A stretch of DNA of 64,000 bases, from NCBI GenBank assembly GCA_905178155.1, contig CAJINV010000003.1:6508570-6572569 (forward strand). Direction: 5' to 3'. Source of the stretch: Amoebophrya sp. A120. Its lineage: Eukaryota > Sar > Dinophyceae > Syndiniales > Amoebophryaceae. The first letter of the stretch is position 1, and each line of letters begins with the position of its first letter. Below the pieces are notes generated by a model that did not search any database, was not told the DNA's origin, and saw only the letters and a list, made by a program, of their open reading frames with translations. The position numbers were made by a program, and so were the translations under genes. Shown in pieces: positions 20,720-31,295 of this stretch.

Positions 20720-23700
20720 ATGAACATGTCCGTCGGCGAGGAAGTAATGGTTGGATCGGGATCTGGAGATGCACTGGCCATCTCCGCCATTCCGTCGGAG
20801 ACGTACAAAACGCACCCTGCCGGTGAGGGCGACAGTAAGGAGTGCGACTGGGCTTTGAACGGGTTTCTCATCCCGCACTCCGTCGCAATATCTTGTGTAA
20901 AAACTTACCGCCCACCCCAGACTTGTCATGCGTTTTTGCATGATGCCGGTAGTGCCCAGAACACTTCTCATGCGGCTTCGCATGGGAGGGGGAGGCGTTG
21001 TCTATTCACCTTCTGGAATTCCTCACACGCTAATGTTATTGTTGATTTGTCGTGTAGCATCATGTCTCTCGTCTTGACTATGGGGTTATGTTACGTTTTT
21101 CAACAGGATACGTAAGGATGGCTACCTACGACCTGCTTGCCGCTGTCAAGGCCCTTGAGGCAAAGGGCGTTTCTGGCGAGAGTGCGACCCTGCTGAAGGA
21201 CTGGTACAAGAACTATTACCTGTACGGAGAAGAAATAAAGCCAGCACAAACACTATCACTACATTAGATTTTGCATGATGATGCATGGATGTACCATTGA
21301 GTTCATCGAGGATTCTGCCCGGATTCCGGACAGATCGAAGCTAAGATCACGCATAATTTTTTACGCCTGTGAGTCACACACTTTCGTGCTCCAGAAGAAA
21401 CAGTAGTGGACTTCCTTGAGTTGTCATGTTCGTATGGACTCATACAGACATACTTTCGTCTACAGACAAGCAAAGTGACGACGTGATGGTGGTGGATTTT
21501 TCTCGTCTGGATAGCTGCTGCTTCGTGCACCACCACCACCGCAACGAAGAGACGATCTACTTTCCCTGGCTTTCCGGCGTTTTGAAGGAGAAGGGGATTA
21601 CCTCTCTGCCACCGCTATTCCGTGTAAAAACGCTAACGCGGTTTATGACCGCTCTGTAGTGAAGATGTTGGTCGCGCCCGTGCAAAAGAGAGTGCGTCAG
21701 TCTCTGACGCGTTCGCTTACGAAAGACAGTTTTTTATTATATGTTTTTGTTTTGAGTTCTTCGTCTTTTTGAAAATAAAAGATGAAGAACTCAAAAAGAA
21801 TTTTTCTACTTCGTCATCTTCTGCTTTTTGCTGTGCCCGAAGGAACCACGATGGATAGGAATACCTAAGTAATCTTGAAAGATTCTGGGTCCGAACCTTC
21901 TGTCGCGGGAAATTTGCAGTACTGCAAAAGCTGCAGCTGCTTCTGGATTTCTATAGCAGAGCTGACATCTTGACTACAGGGCGAGTCACTGTGTGCCATG
22001 GGGATACTTGCGCATCTCCGAGCAGCATGATGATCTGATGAAACGCATGGACACTATCGAGGCGCAGACCCAATCCCTGGAAGAATTTGCGCTGAAGGAG
22101 CCAGAGAAAGTTCCTGCACTGGTAAGACTAAGTCTAGCTCCGGAAGAACACAGTAGACAGACTGTAACATGGAGCAGCTGCGTCTCGTTAAGAATGAATA
22201 CTGATAAATTATTTGCGCATAAACTACTTCTACTCATTAATTTCCTCGGAGCCACATGACTGCCAGAATAAGGGTTTTCTTCTTGAGTGATTGTTTGCCG
22301 TGTTTTATTCCGTGTGTTGAGGAGTGATGGCTGCATTCCTTCGCTCTGTTTGCGAAGAAGAGTGTACTGCTGAAAATTGGAAAGCTATTAGATGACGGGT
22401 TAGATGAATAGGGGTCGTTTGGATTCCGGGCGCGGTTTAAAAGGGTCCGGTGGGGGGTTTCGGGATGCGAACTAGAGGACAAACTAGATGGCCTCCTCCC
22501 CCATTGGACCTGGAGCAAGCATCTGCAACCGGGGCCCATCGTTCTGGCTTTTGGGGTGTCCGCTTTTGGTTTGAAATGTCAGGGCGTGGGATAGTTTTCC
22601 GTTTCTCCAGGTCCTCACCCCGCCAAGTCGCCAGGTTTTGGCAACCGTCTTCCTTGCCGCGTCTGTTTTCATCTTTTCCCTTGGCTGTGGTCCTGGGTTT
22701 GGGTAATTTGTAAATTAGCCACCTTCTATTCTCCAGTCAGAGTCTTTAGGTCGCCCGGGCCTGTCTCCCTGGTCTCGTGGCCCTGGCGCGGGCGGCGGGG
22801 GGCCTCTTCATTTTGGGCCCCCCGCGGAGCTTGCTGGTTAGCTGCTGTGCCACCCACGCCCCTGCCGATTGGTCGTTTCGCTGCTGTAATCGCGCGCGGC
22901 GCACGACTCGCCCGCGACGGCGCACACCCGCCCCCCCCGCGGCCGGATTTTCATCACAAAGGAAGCGCGCGGCCGCCCAGAGGGGCGCCGGCCCACCCGG
23001 CCCCCTGTGCGGGCGGGGGGGCGGGCCAACAGTGCGGGACGTTTGTTTTTTTCTGCCTGGTCGTCCTGGAGGTGGGGGGGCGCGCCACAGTTCTGGCGCT
23101 CTGTTGCGTGTTCGGCGATCAAACCTTTTTCGCCCGGCCCCGCTTCTTCGGTTGCCTCCGGGGATTTCTTGTTCCCGAATTTTGGCTTTTCTCCGCTCCA
23201 GGGGAGGGAACATAACGAGGAGGCGCAGGGAGGCGAGGCCGCCGGCCGCTCCATTGGGGCGAGGCCGGGAACATGGCGCGGGCGTCGCCGTTCGCGAAAG
23301 TAATGGCACCTAGCCAAAGGCGCAGCGGCCGCCCTCGCATGATATTGGGGCGCGCGACGGCAGGCCAAGGAAGCATACACGCACACGAGCCGACTTTCAG
23401 GCGACCTGCCCGGCGCCCTCTGGCTGGGCGAGCGCTCCGGGCGCATTGACTGGGAAGCGTGCGGCCACGCGGTTGCGCCAAGATTGCGCCACCCTGCCTG
23501 GGAAAGGCGCGCACGAGGGTCACTTGCGTGCATTCCAGGCTTTTTTTTGCCGGTGCCAAAGGCCCGCGTCGACCTTTACTTCGCCGCGGCCAGGTGTGTC
23601 GTATCCCGTTTTCTCAAACACCCGCTTTCCGGCCACTGCGGGGCCGCCCCCTGGCGGTCGTTCCCGCGAGTGGTCGCGGCACCGTGGCGAAGCTTTTCTG

Positions 23701-25893
23701 GGCTCCGTAAAGAAGTATCGGCCCGGGCGTATTGCCTTATTTTCCCAATGGCGCCGCCTGTGGATCCTAGTCGAGCTCGTCAATTTTTGTTCGCCATCGG
23801 TCAATTTCGTCATCGCCAGGAGCTCGTTCTCGTGAAATGAATCCGGCGTTTTTGAAAATGAATCACCCGAAGTTAGTACTTCAATACCTTATCTTAACCT
23901 TTCCCTCATCTAATACCGTACCCCCCAACTGCATTCCTTCGCTTTGTTTGCGAAGAAGAGTCTACTGCTGAGCCCTGAAGATCGTCTACCCATCTACTTG
24001 CTTCTCTTCAGGCCAAGGACCTCGCCATCGCCGTGGAGGAGTTTGCAAAGGAAATGATTCAGCACCTGAACGAGGAGGAAATGGCGATCGTGCCGTTGCT
24101 AAGCATTGCAAAAACGTCTGGCTCCGCCGGGTCACGGCTTGTTACGAGATTCGAACCACCCGACACAGATCTGCAATCCACGAAACGGAAAGAACGAAGA
24201 TGTGCCTTGTTTTGTCAAATGGCAAGCCTGTCTGCCACACGACTTACGTGTCATTTCGCAAAAAGTGTTCATTTGTCATGCTGCCCTGCCGTGCAGGGGA
24301 CCGGTCGGAAGTGCAAGTGTCAGCACGACCTATTGCCTAAAGGTTTATTCCGGACCCAGACTGCTCAGACCTACTCGCAGTCGATAGTTGCTCCGCGCTC
24401 ACACCACGCAAAAGGAGGAGGCCAAGACCGTGGACAAGATCGTGAAGGGCTTGGGACTGGGTGGCGCGAAGATGGCGCTTCTATCAAAATTGAAAATTAT
24501 GCGATGCCCCCTCCGCATACACAGGGTGAGATTTGCATTTGTGTGGAATTATTTGCTTACACAAATCACTCTGGACGGTAAGAAGCCATGGTTGGTGGAT
24601 GCTAAGCCTGTGCAGCAGGTAGACTCCTAGCTGTTCCGTACGATAAATCCTTCACTTCCACTGTACTCTCCCGAGGAGTTCAATAGCAATAGAAATTGCT
24701 TGCAAAATACGACAGAAATCCGTCGGGCCTCCTGTATGCAGTGCGAATTTATTGCATACACACATGGCGCATCACAAGTGGCTTCTTCAGTGCTAGGAGG
24801 GGGTAATGTTCTCCACAATAGCTTCCGTGGATTATCGACGCAATGGACCAATACGATCCGATATCCCCAAAAAAAGTGTGTATTCGCTGCAGGAGCCTCG
24901 ATCTCGATTTCTTCTGGTTGATGCAGCTTCAGCCGTAGGCTCTACTGCGAGAGTCAGCCATCTTCATGCGCAAGAACTGGAAAATTCCACTTGATTTGCT
25001 TGCAAAAATAAATAGCTGTGATGCTGCTCGTCCAGCGCGACAGGTGATTTTTGCTGTTTCGATGTATGGCATCTGTGCAACCCAACACATTTACACGCCC
25101 GTTTGTCACACGTATAATCGACGCCGGAAAAGAAGTTCAAGAAGGAGTTCCACGCTTCCCTGCCTCCGCCGTACGAAGACGGAAGATAAAGTCCCCTCCG
25201 TCCTGTGTAGGTTGTTTGTTTGGTCATACGCTTAGCCTCTGCGATTCCAAACCCGTACGCAAATCAACGTTTTTTCATCAAGTACTAAAGCGCACGCAGA
25301 ACTCGTAGTCGTACTGCCACTCTGGCTGGTTTTGCGCCAGGTGTTCTAGGTGGTCGGCAAGGCGGACGTTTCTGCTGTAGGGGTGTTGCAGGTGTGTCTC
25401 GGGGCGTCCCACGCAAGGCACACGTTGCATAGTTTGCAAGAATGAAGAGCTACTTGAGATTACAAATGATCCTTCCAAAAACAATTGCAATTTTTGTCTC
25501 TTCCGGAGTGTGTGGGGCTTTTGAATTTCCATACACGGCTCAGAATGTTCATGAGCTGTTGCTGGAACGGTATAAAGTACTATTTTGCCGGTTTTCGATA
25601 TTGGTTTTTCAAGCACCAGGTGCAGGTAGAGGTATCAGGCAGGATTCTCAACATGATTTACCTATTTCCAGTGCGGCTTCTGCCGGCATGTGCATGAGCA
25701 TGCACGAAGTGATGGCAACTTACTTAGTCATGAAAGAACGAGGAGACACAGGGAATATCCTAGTGGACGACATAGGAAAATAAATCGGTACTTACCAATA
25801 ACAGGTGCGTACAACAAACGCAATAAGGCTGTCATCACGGCGCTGAAAGCGGGCAACTCGATCCGGGTTTCCAAGGGATGCTGTTGCTGCTGA
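20720..25893 (+). CDS. Hemerythrin-like (HHE) protein, multi-exon
   Basis: Exon 1 (20720-20888) joins exon 2 (21116 on) after removal of the family B element, giving IPHSVARMATYDLLAAVKAL. Later exons carry hemerythrin-type di-iron motifs: VHHHHRNEETIYFPWL near 21510-21565, ISEQHDDLMKRMDTIE near 22005-22060, and IQHLNEEEMAIVPLL near 24058-24103. The His and Glu spacing fits the four-helix HHE fold, which binds a non-haem di-iron centre that may carry O2 or sense redox. An exon EEAKTVDKIVKGLGLGGAKMA continues, through a second element, into LPWIIDAMDQYDPISPKK. A probable last exon ends NKAVITALKAGNSIRVSKG then a Cys run and TGA at 25893. Exon borders between 21.2 and 22.0 kb and between 24.9 and 25.8 kb are unresolved. 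Family assignment is good; physiological role is not known. Confidence 0.75.
20889..21110. mobile_element. Introner-like element, family B
   Basis: It starts TATCTTGTGTAAAAACTTAC and ends TTACGTTTTTCAACAGGATA. The flanking repeats CGCAA (20884-20888) and CGTAA (21111-21115) match at 4 of 5 positions. Precise removal keeps the hemerythrin frame open. The GT and AG visible in the inverted repeats would instead give an immediate TGA, so ordinary GT-AG use at the repeat edges is unlikely. Confidence 0.85.
22331..23972. repeat. GC-rich insert flanked by ~43-bp direct repeats
   Basis: A 43-bp sequence beginning CTGCATTCCTTCGCT and ending TACTGCTGA occurs at 22331-22373 and 23929-23972 with two mismatches. 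Between them lie about 1.55 kb of sharply GC-richer DNA (C/G runs from about 22.75 to 23.75 kb) unlike the surrounding intron of the hemerythrin gene. Long frames in it on both strands are GC shadows with no recognisable protein. It looks like a single insertion with an unusually long direct repeat. Confidence 0.75.
24482..24820. mobile_element. Introner-like element with TATC/ATA ends
   Basis: It starts TATCAAAATTGAAAATTATG and ends GTAATGTTCTCCACAATA, with CCCCCTCC/GGAGGGGG inside as matching inverted repeats. The perfect 5-bp repeat GCTTC flanks it (24477-24481, 24821-24825). Removal joins GGAKMA to LPWIIDAMDQYD in frame in the hemerythrin gene. Confidence 0.85.
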
Positions 25894-27094
25894 AGCGGTA
25901 TAGAAGGAGGTTTACGGATTCGATTTTTTGTAATATGGAGTACGATTGGGATTGAGGATGACGGTATATTACAGTTGCCCGTGAAACGGATATTTTATCT
26001 TGCGACTCGCTTCTTTTGCAATGTCATACTCTTCTTGTAACGAAAAAACGAAAGAAGTACGTAAATAATTTTTAAACGGCACAGGAAACAACAACTGCAC
26101 GAGCGGGACGGCTGTGCAGCTGGAATTATTCCAGAGGTAATCTATGCAGATTGCTGGATGCAGAAAGAGGAACAGCGCAAAGGACACGGGAGCAACCTGC
26201 TGGCATTTGTGACTGGAAATTGGTTCTCAAGCTCATTCATATCTATTTAACGCTCTTCCTAAGCCTGAATTGTTTGTGTTTCCGCCACATTTTACTGATT
26301 GTGATTCAAATCATGAGGTATCTTCGAACTGCCTGTAAGATTCAACCGTCTCTAGAAAGAAAATTGATTGCGCGACCAAATGTATCTGTATTCACGGTTT
26401 GTGTTTGTCGTCCCAGCAGGATTGTCAAGAAGATTCCAACGAAGTTTCGATGCATTTCATGCGTGCGCAGCGTGCACAGTCTCATATTTATTTCGGAGGT
26501 AGTCACCAATGAATTATTTCTTGTTTTGTACTAATGCTGTCCGTTGGCCATGTTGGTTTTCGTGTTGTAATGCGCCTGTTTGTTGTCATGGCGATGGAGC
26601 AGACGAAGACATGAATGAACTCCTGGCATTTCACGACCACGTGGATCGTGATGCTATTTCCCCTTTACACGAGGACTACAGTAGAAGTTACTGCACAGAA
26701 CTAGCAAGTAACAGCATCGCCGTATCACCGTCGATAGCTCTTTTGGCAGCTTCGGAGCAGATGTTTGCAGAATGTACGTCCCAGGAAAGTGGGCGGCAAA
26801 ACGAAAAAAGACTTGCTGTATGTAGCAAAGCAGCACTCGGCCCGGGCCCTGCTCACAGCAGGGAAGAGGCAGGCGAAGGCAGAGCTTGTTCAGCACAACA
26901 CGGCGCGGGGTTTGTGTTTCCCACAGGAGAGGTGGGTTTGTGTTGCTTGTACTTATCAGCGGGACTTCTTCTGGTTCTGGTTCATCCGTTCTTGGCTAGT
27001 CTATGGGGTTCAGAGTTTCACTTCAGTTGCTTGGAGTAGCTCTACAATTTATTTCATCGGTTTAATACGAAAAACGTAAGCGACCCAAGCGAAA
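25894..27094. other. Spacer with uncertain coding potential
   Basis: Two overlapping + strand frames (26509-27039 and 26765-27079) are open but show no recognisable domain. One contains a basic helical stretch (LLTAGKRQAKAELVQHN). This could be an unrecognised exon. Otherwise it is the gap between the hemerythrin and SDR genes. Confidence 0.35.
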
Positions 27095-29635
27095 GTGTAC
27101 AAACAGGAGCGAATTCCTTCTCGTGAAAAGGAATCGAAAAGGATGTTGGCAACGAGGCTGTTGGCTTTTCTGATGACCCTAAAGAGGGTTCGCGGCGAAT
27201 CTGCGGTCGTGAATATTGAGAGGAAAAAATCCCCCTCCCCATATCGAAAAGGTATGCTTCTGAAAATTTGTGTTGCTGATTTGAGGTCACAAATCACATT
27301 TGTCTTGCAAGAAGACAAGGGCAGAAGCTTCCGCCCCATTATGGAAGTTATTTGTCATGCTGGTGGGCCTCAAGGGGAGCCGTTTGCAATGCTGAGCACC
27401 TAGACCCATACGCCCCTACCTAGCCTGGGGATCTGGCCGCAATGCCCTCCTGCAATACAGAGCTGATTTGTGTACGCAAATCCAGCATCAGAAATTCCGC
27501 TTTGATATGGGGCGGGGGGATTTTTCCTTTCGATAGTGAACAAAGGAAGGGCACCTGGAACAACCGTGATTGTAGCGGGTGCGACAGGCCGCACCGGTCA
27601 GCTGATTTATGAGAAGTTGCGGACGACCTCTGAGCCGCATCTGCAAGTGCGCGCGTTGGTGCGAAGTCGCACAAAAGCACGAGAAGTGCTGCATTGTGAC
27701 AAGTGCGATGCCTCCGAAAACATTTTTGTGGCAGACATCACCGACGCCGACGGTTTGGAGGCATGCGGAGTTTTTGATTCCGCATCTGTTTCGGGATCAA
27801 TGATGCTGGTGATCGCGACAAGCGCTGTATCCTGTGTAAAACCGTCCTAGCTACCTACCTACCTACCTACCTACCTACCTACCTACCTACCTACCTACCT
27901 ACCTGCAGAAAGTCCTCGCGTTTCTCTTAAACTTGGACACTAAAACTGCTCTGTGTTCAAGGATCGCTCTGCATGAGAACTGCGTTGCGCTTCATCGGGT
28001 TATAGAGCGCGTCTTGCCTCGACATGCAAGTTTCGTATGTATTCAATAGAAGCTAGTGCTAGGCCATTATTATTTTTCTGCAATTGGGACGCTTCTGCAC
28101 AGCATGATTCATCCCGAAGTGCAAGGAACCGTTTACCGGGAACCCCTCGGATTGCGTGTATCCGCCCGGCGGCAGCCCGCGGGAAGTGGATTGGAATGGC
28201 GGACGCAACCTTATCAAGGCTTTTGCGCGCAGGTCAAGCGAGAGTAGCATCAAACAGAGAAGCGCAGCGAACGAAGACCGAGCAGTTGCTGTTTCTGGGG
28301 TTGCGGCAGAATCCGCAGCTGCAACCGAGTATCCCAGAAAATAAACGAGAAAAGAGCTTTGACAGCAGGCGATGCAAAAATAAAAAAATGATCTCCGTTA
28401 CATATTCAAAAAGTAAATCAGAAGCGGATGTCTTTATCCTATTTCTTTTTGCATAGAATAAACTACAAATAGAAGTTCTTTTCTCTGTTCGGATAACGAG
28501 CGATCTGTCGTCTTGATTTCTGCGATGGGGACCACCGAGCCGGCGTCGTTTCTAGACAAGCTTGGCGAGGGATGGATTTCGTTTTACAAGCTCAATCTGG
28601 AAGCTTTCTTGAGTTCCGCGGGCGTACGCAATGTGATCGTGAAGCCGTGTGGACTAAAGGACGACATCGCGGACAACAAGTATGCCAGGAAAAAACTGAT
28701 TTCGTCTCCTAAACTGCTAGAGACTCTGGTCACGAGTCAGCAATACTCATCAACGATAGCCACGCACGACATCTGTAGCGCGTCATGAGTAAGAAGACGC
28801 ACGCAGATCTTTGATGCAATTTGTTGCCGTCCTCGACATGCAGGAGTAGCAGCAAGAACAATGGCCCATTGTTCTTGCTGCTACTCCTGCATGTCGAGGA
28901 CGGCAACAAATTGCATCAAAGATCTGCCCTAGTTTTACAAATGGAGATAGTGTAGTCGTGTCAGTTTTCTTGCGATAACAGAAACCTCAAATTTATTACC
29001 GGCCACGACGACGAGCATCCGGTTTCCGTTTCTCCAATCGCTGCCACGAAGAAAACGGGCGTACCTACCAGTAAAGAGACTCGCGTGAATATCAGAGAAA
29101 TACGTGTGTAAAGTGTATAACGTATTGTGTCAGATTCCGTGCTGCAGAGGCTGCAGCATGCAAGGAACAGTACGCCGCGTGGCAATCACACGTACCTCGT
29201 ACCTTGCCGCTGGAAATGACTTTTTTATAATCAACGCATTTTGGATCGCCTTGCAGAGTACATATCAACACGGGAACCGGCCTGCCGGTGTTCTCTCAGT
29301 CTGAGAGTGGTGCTGTGGTTCTTGTTCTTTCTCTTTGAAGTATTACTCCCAGATTGCTTGTTGGTAATTCCATGCTGGGCAGCCATTTTGACTGCATACG
29401 GATGACGAGGAACCAACTAGCAGACTTGAGCATTGCAGCTGTGCAGTGGCTGAAACAGCACGACGACCCGGCGGGGTACGGCACCAGTCGGCGATTTGAC
29501 GTCTGCACACAGGATGGAGCGCAGCAGGCGAGCCTCGTCGATGTTGTGAATGCCGCTGGCTGGCCCTGGCAAAATGACACTCCGGAAGACCGGTTGCGCA
29601 CCAGCTCGCAGCGCAATGCTGAACTATTCAACTGA
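27095..29635 (+). CDS. Atypical SDR / NAD(P)-binding protein (At5g02240-like)
   Basis: Exon 1 (ATG at 27095, or 27143) joins exon 2 at 27541 after removal of a family A element: ESAVVNKGRAPGTTVIVAG. The Rossmann motif is GATGRTGQ, followed by the strand-2 Arg region VRALVRSRTKAREVL and the acidic D at VADITD. Later exons read SPREVDWNGGRNLIKAFA (about 28112-28229), SVVLISAMGTTEP and FYKLNLEAFLSSAGVRNVIV (about 28493-28679), LKFITGHDDEHP (about 28980-29030), and MTRNQLADLSIAAVQWL to the stop at 29635. This order matches NmrA/Tic62-like atypical SDRs such as plant At5g02240, which bind NADP. The start may carry a targeting peptide. The catalytic substrate is unknown for this group. Exon borders in the 27.8-28.1 and 29.0-29.37 kb parts are uncertain. 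Confidence 0.8.
27214..27535. mobile_element. Introner-like element, family A
   Basis: It starts TATTGAGAGGAAAAAATCCC and ends GGGGATTTTTCCTTTCGATA. The perfect 5-bp repeat GTGAA flanks it (27209-27213, 27536-27540). Its interior closely matches the copy at 11316 (for example AGAAGCTTCCGCCCCATTAT in both). Removal with one GTGAA restores the SDR frame (VVNKGRAPG). Confidence 0.92.
27851..27903. repeat. (CTAC)n microsatellite
   Basis: About 13 perfect CTAC units lie in the intron that begins at 27828, just after a family B-like start (TATCCTGTGTAAAACCGTCC). The matching 3' end of that element was not found, so the element may be truncated or expanded here. Confidence 0.95.
28803..28927. repeat. 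Perfect palindrome, 62-bp arms, 1-bp spacer
   Basis: Bases 28803-28864 are the exact reverse complement of 28866-28927, with a single C between. It lies in an SDR intron after the exon ending at 28679. No coding or introner ends are attached. RNA from it would form a 62-bp hairpin. An inversion artefact of library preparation or assembly is also possible. Confidence 0.95.
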
Positions 29636-30631
29636 TACCGACGTGGGTCGCTTTATTTCACAGCGTGAAAACAAGAATCGACTCGAGCTGAAAAGGACTT
29701 CGAGTCTTTAGGCAAGAAGTAGTGCGAATCAGTTTTGAAAGTAGTCATCGAGCTGTCAGTTCATAAATTGTATAAATTACGCATGTACAACAGCGCAAGT
29801 AGAAAGGCAAAGGAGCAAAAAAAACAAAAAAGCATTATGGGACGAGATGACAGTTCGATCAGAATTGATGTCATTTTAGCAAGACGATGAAGATGTAGAC
29901 TCGCTTTATGTGTCTTCGACTTTTTTTTTCTGCGCGGTTCTTACTTCCCGCAGATCTCAGCAGGTGAAAGCGCTCTATTTTGTCGATCTCTTTACTCACT
30001 TCTTCGCGACAACGCGTAGTTCAACTTCCTGATGGTGACATTCCCCACGCGCGCGTTTTATTTTCAGTATGGCAAACGGACGAGATCTGTGCTTTGCAGA
30101 AGGCGAGAGTGTTGATTATTTGTCGTCTCTTCTGCTAGCCTTGCCTGCCATATCTACTACTAAGCGCAAGGCGGATCCAGTAGTTTAGTCTACTGAGCGA
30201 AAGGCGAGTATAGTTTAGTATAGGACTGAAAGGCGGGCTTGTAGTTTTTTTTTTTCGTGCTGGAACTGTCTGGTCCCTGCCCAGCGGTCAGTAGAGATCA
30301 AATGGCAGATTATATATAATCCCTCTCGCAGGTCTTGCTCTTGGCCTATTTTGATTCCAGTTTCGTGTACTTTGTGTTGCTGTAATTCTGTTGTTTCATC
30401 GCAATACAAATCGCCATGCAATTATTAAGTGACCTTTTTTTGATTTTTTTCTAGCTGCGTATTAGCACCTGCGCGTGTTGACCGCCGAACAACACTGGAA
30501 GGCTCGCAGTCCGTCTAGTCGAGCACCTAGTGCAGAAATCTCATCTATAGATATTTTTTTATACGAGTATTTCACGGTAGCTACAGCCCGACGCGCGTGC
30601 GGAACCGCAACAGGGTGGGAGACACAAAGTC
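29636..30631. other. Intergenic region, no gene seen
   Basis: A/T-rich spacer with A runs near 29816-29830 and T runs near 30247-30258. Short frames are unsupported. Confidence 0.45.
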
Positions 30632-30802
30632 ATGGCGCTGTGTAGCAGAGGCCGGTCGTTGGCCATGGTGTCCATGATCATAGTTGGATTCTTAGGATGG
30701 CCTCTGATCGCGCATGGACGGATGTTTGCCCGGGTACCGGCCGGTTGTATGGGAGTGAATCGAAATCGAACCACCGCGTTCGCACTGCCCTTGGGATGCT
30801 AA
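30632..30802 (+). CDS. Signal-peptide-like short ORF, possible first exon
   Basis: This 56-residue frame begins MALCSRGRSLAMVSMIIVGF and ends in a stop at 30800-30802. The N-terminus reads as a signal peptide (basic region, hydrophobic core, then small residues and IAHGRM). It lies 0.5 kb upstream of the next exon-like ORF with no other start in between. It could be the first exon of the following secreted or membrane protein, with a GT donor inside it, or a small secreted peptide. Confidence 0.4.
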   Translation: MALCSRGRSLAMVSMIIVGFLGWPLIAHGRMFARVPAGCMGVNRNRTTAFALPLGC

Positions 30803-31295
30803 CCCGTTGTGTCCTTGCATTTTGCATTTATTTTCGTGTGTCGCAGTAAAAGAATGGAGCAAAGGTGACAAGCAAGCAAGAAGTTTAAGAAAAATCATGT
30901 CCCGAAGGAGTTTCACTGAATGTTGAACGTCTGACCTCGCAAACGCATCATGGAAAGCACGAATGAAAAACATTCGCCTGCAGCTGTGCCTGCGAACGTG
31001 CTTGCTGTATGGGGCCCTTTGTAGATTATGCCCAAGCCCAAGAGCGGGGAATCATTTAGCAGATACATCACAGATGAAGCTGCTCGAACGTTCCTCTGCA
31101 GCAGCCTCTCTTTCATGTTGAAAGTGGGTTCTTCGAAGAGAGGTAAATAGAAAATAACTGGAGCGGGACCTAGCAGGCATGCTCTTTTACGTACTTGATT
31201 GCGCCAACCGTTAAATCTTTTGCATGAAACTGTGCAAGACCTGCATGATTATGCTCATGTGCGAGACCTAGACCGCACCTTCTCGTATCTTCTTC

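Noticed and set aside
20889-21110. GT-AG intron using the GT and AG visible in family B ends
   Set aside because: Splicing there gives an in-frame TGA at once. Repeat-guided removal keeps the frame, as in the other 14 cases.
22746-23559. Overlapping GC-rich frames on both strands
   Set aside because: Stop codons are scarce in GC-rich DNA. The frames overlap each other and carry no recognisable motif.
28803-28927. MITE-type transposon for the 62-bp palindrome
   Set aside because: There are no TATC/GATA ends, no target duplication, and no unique centre.
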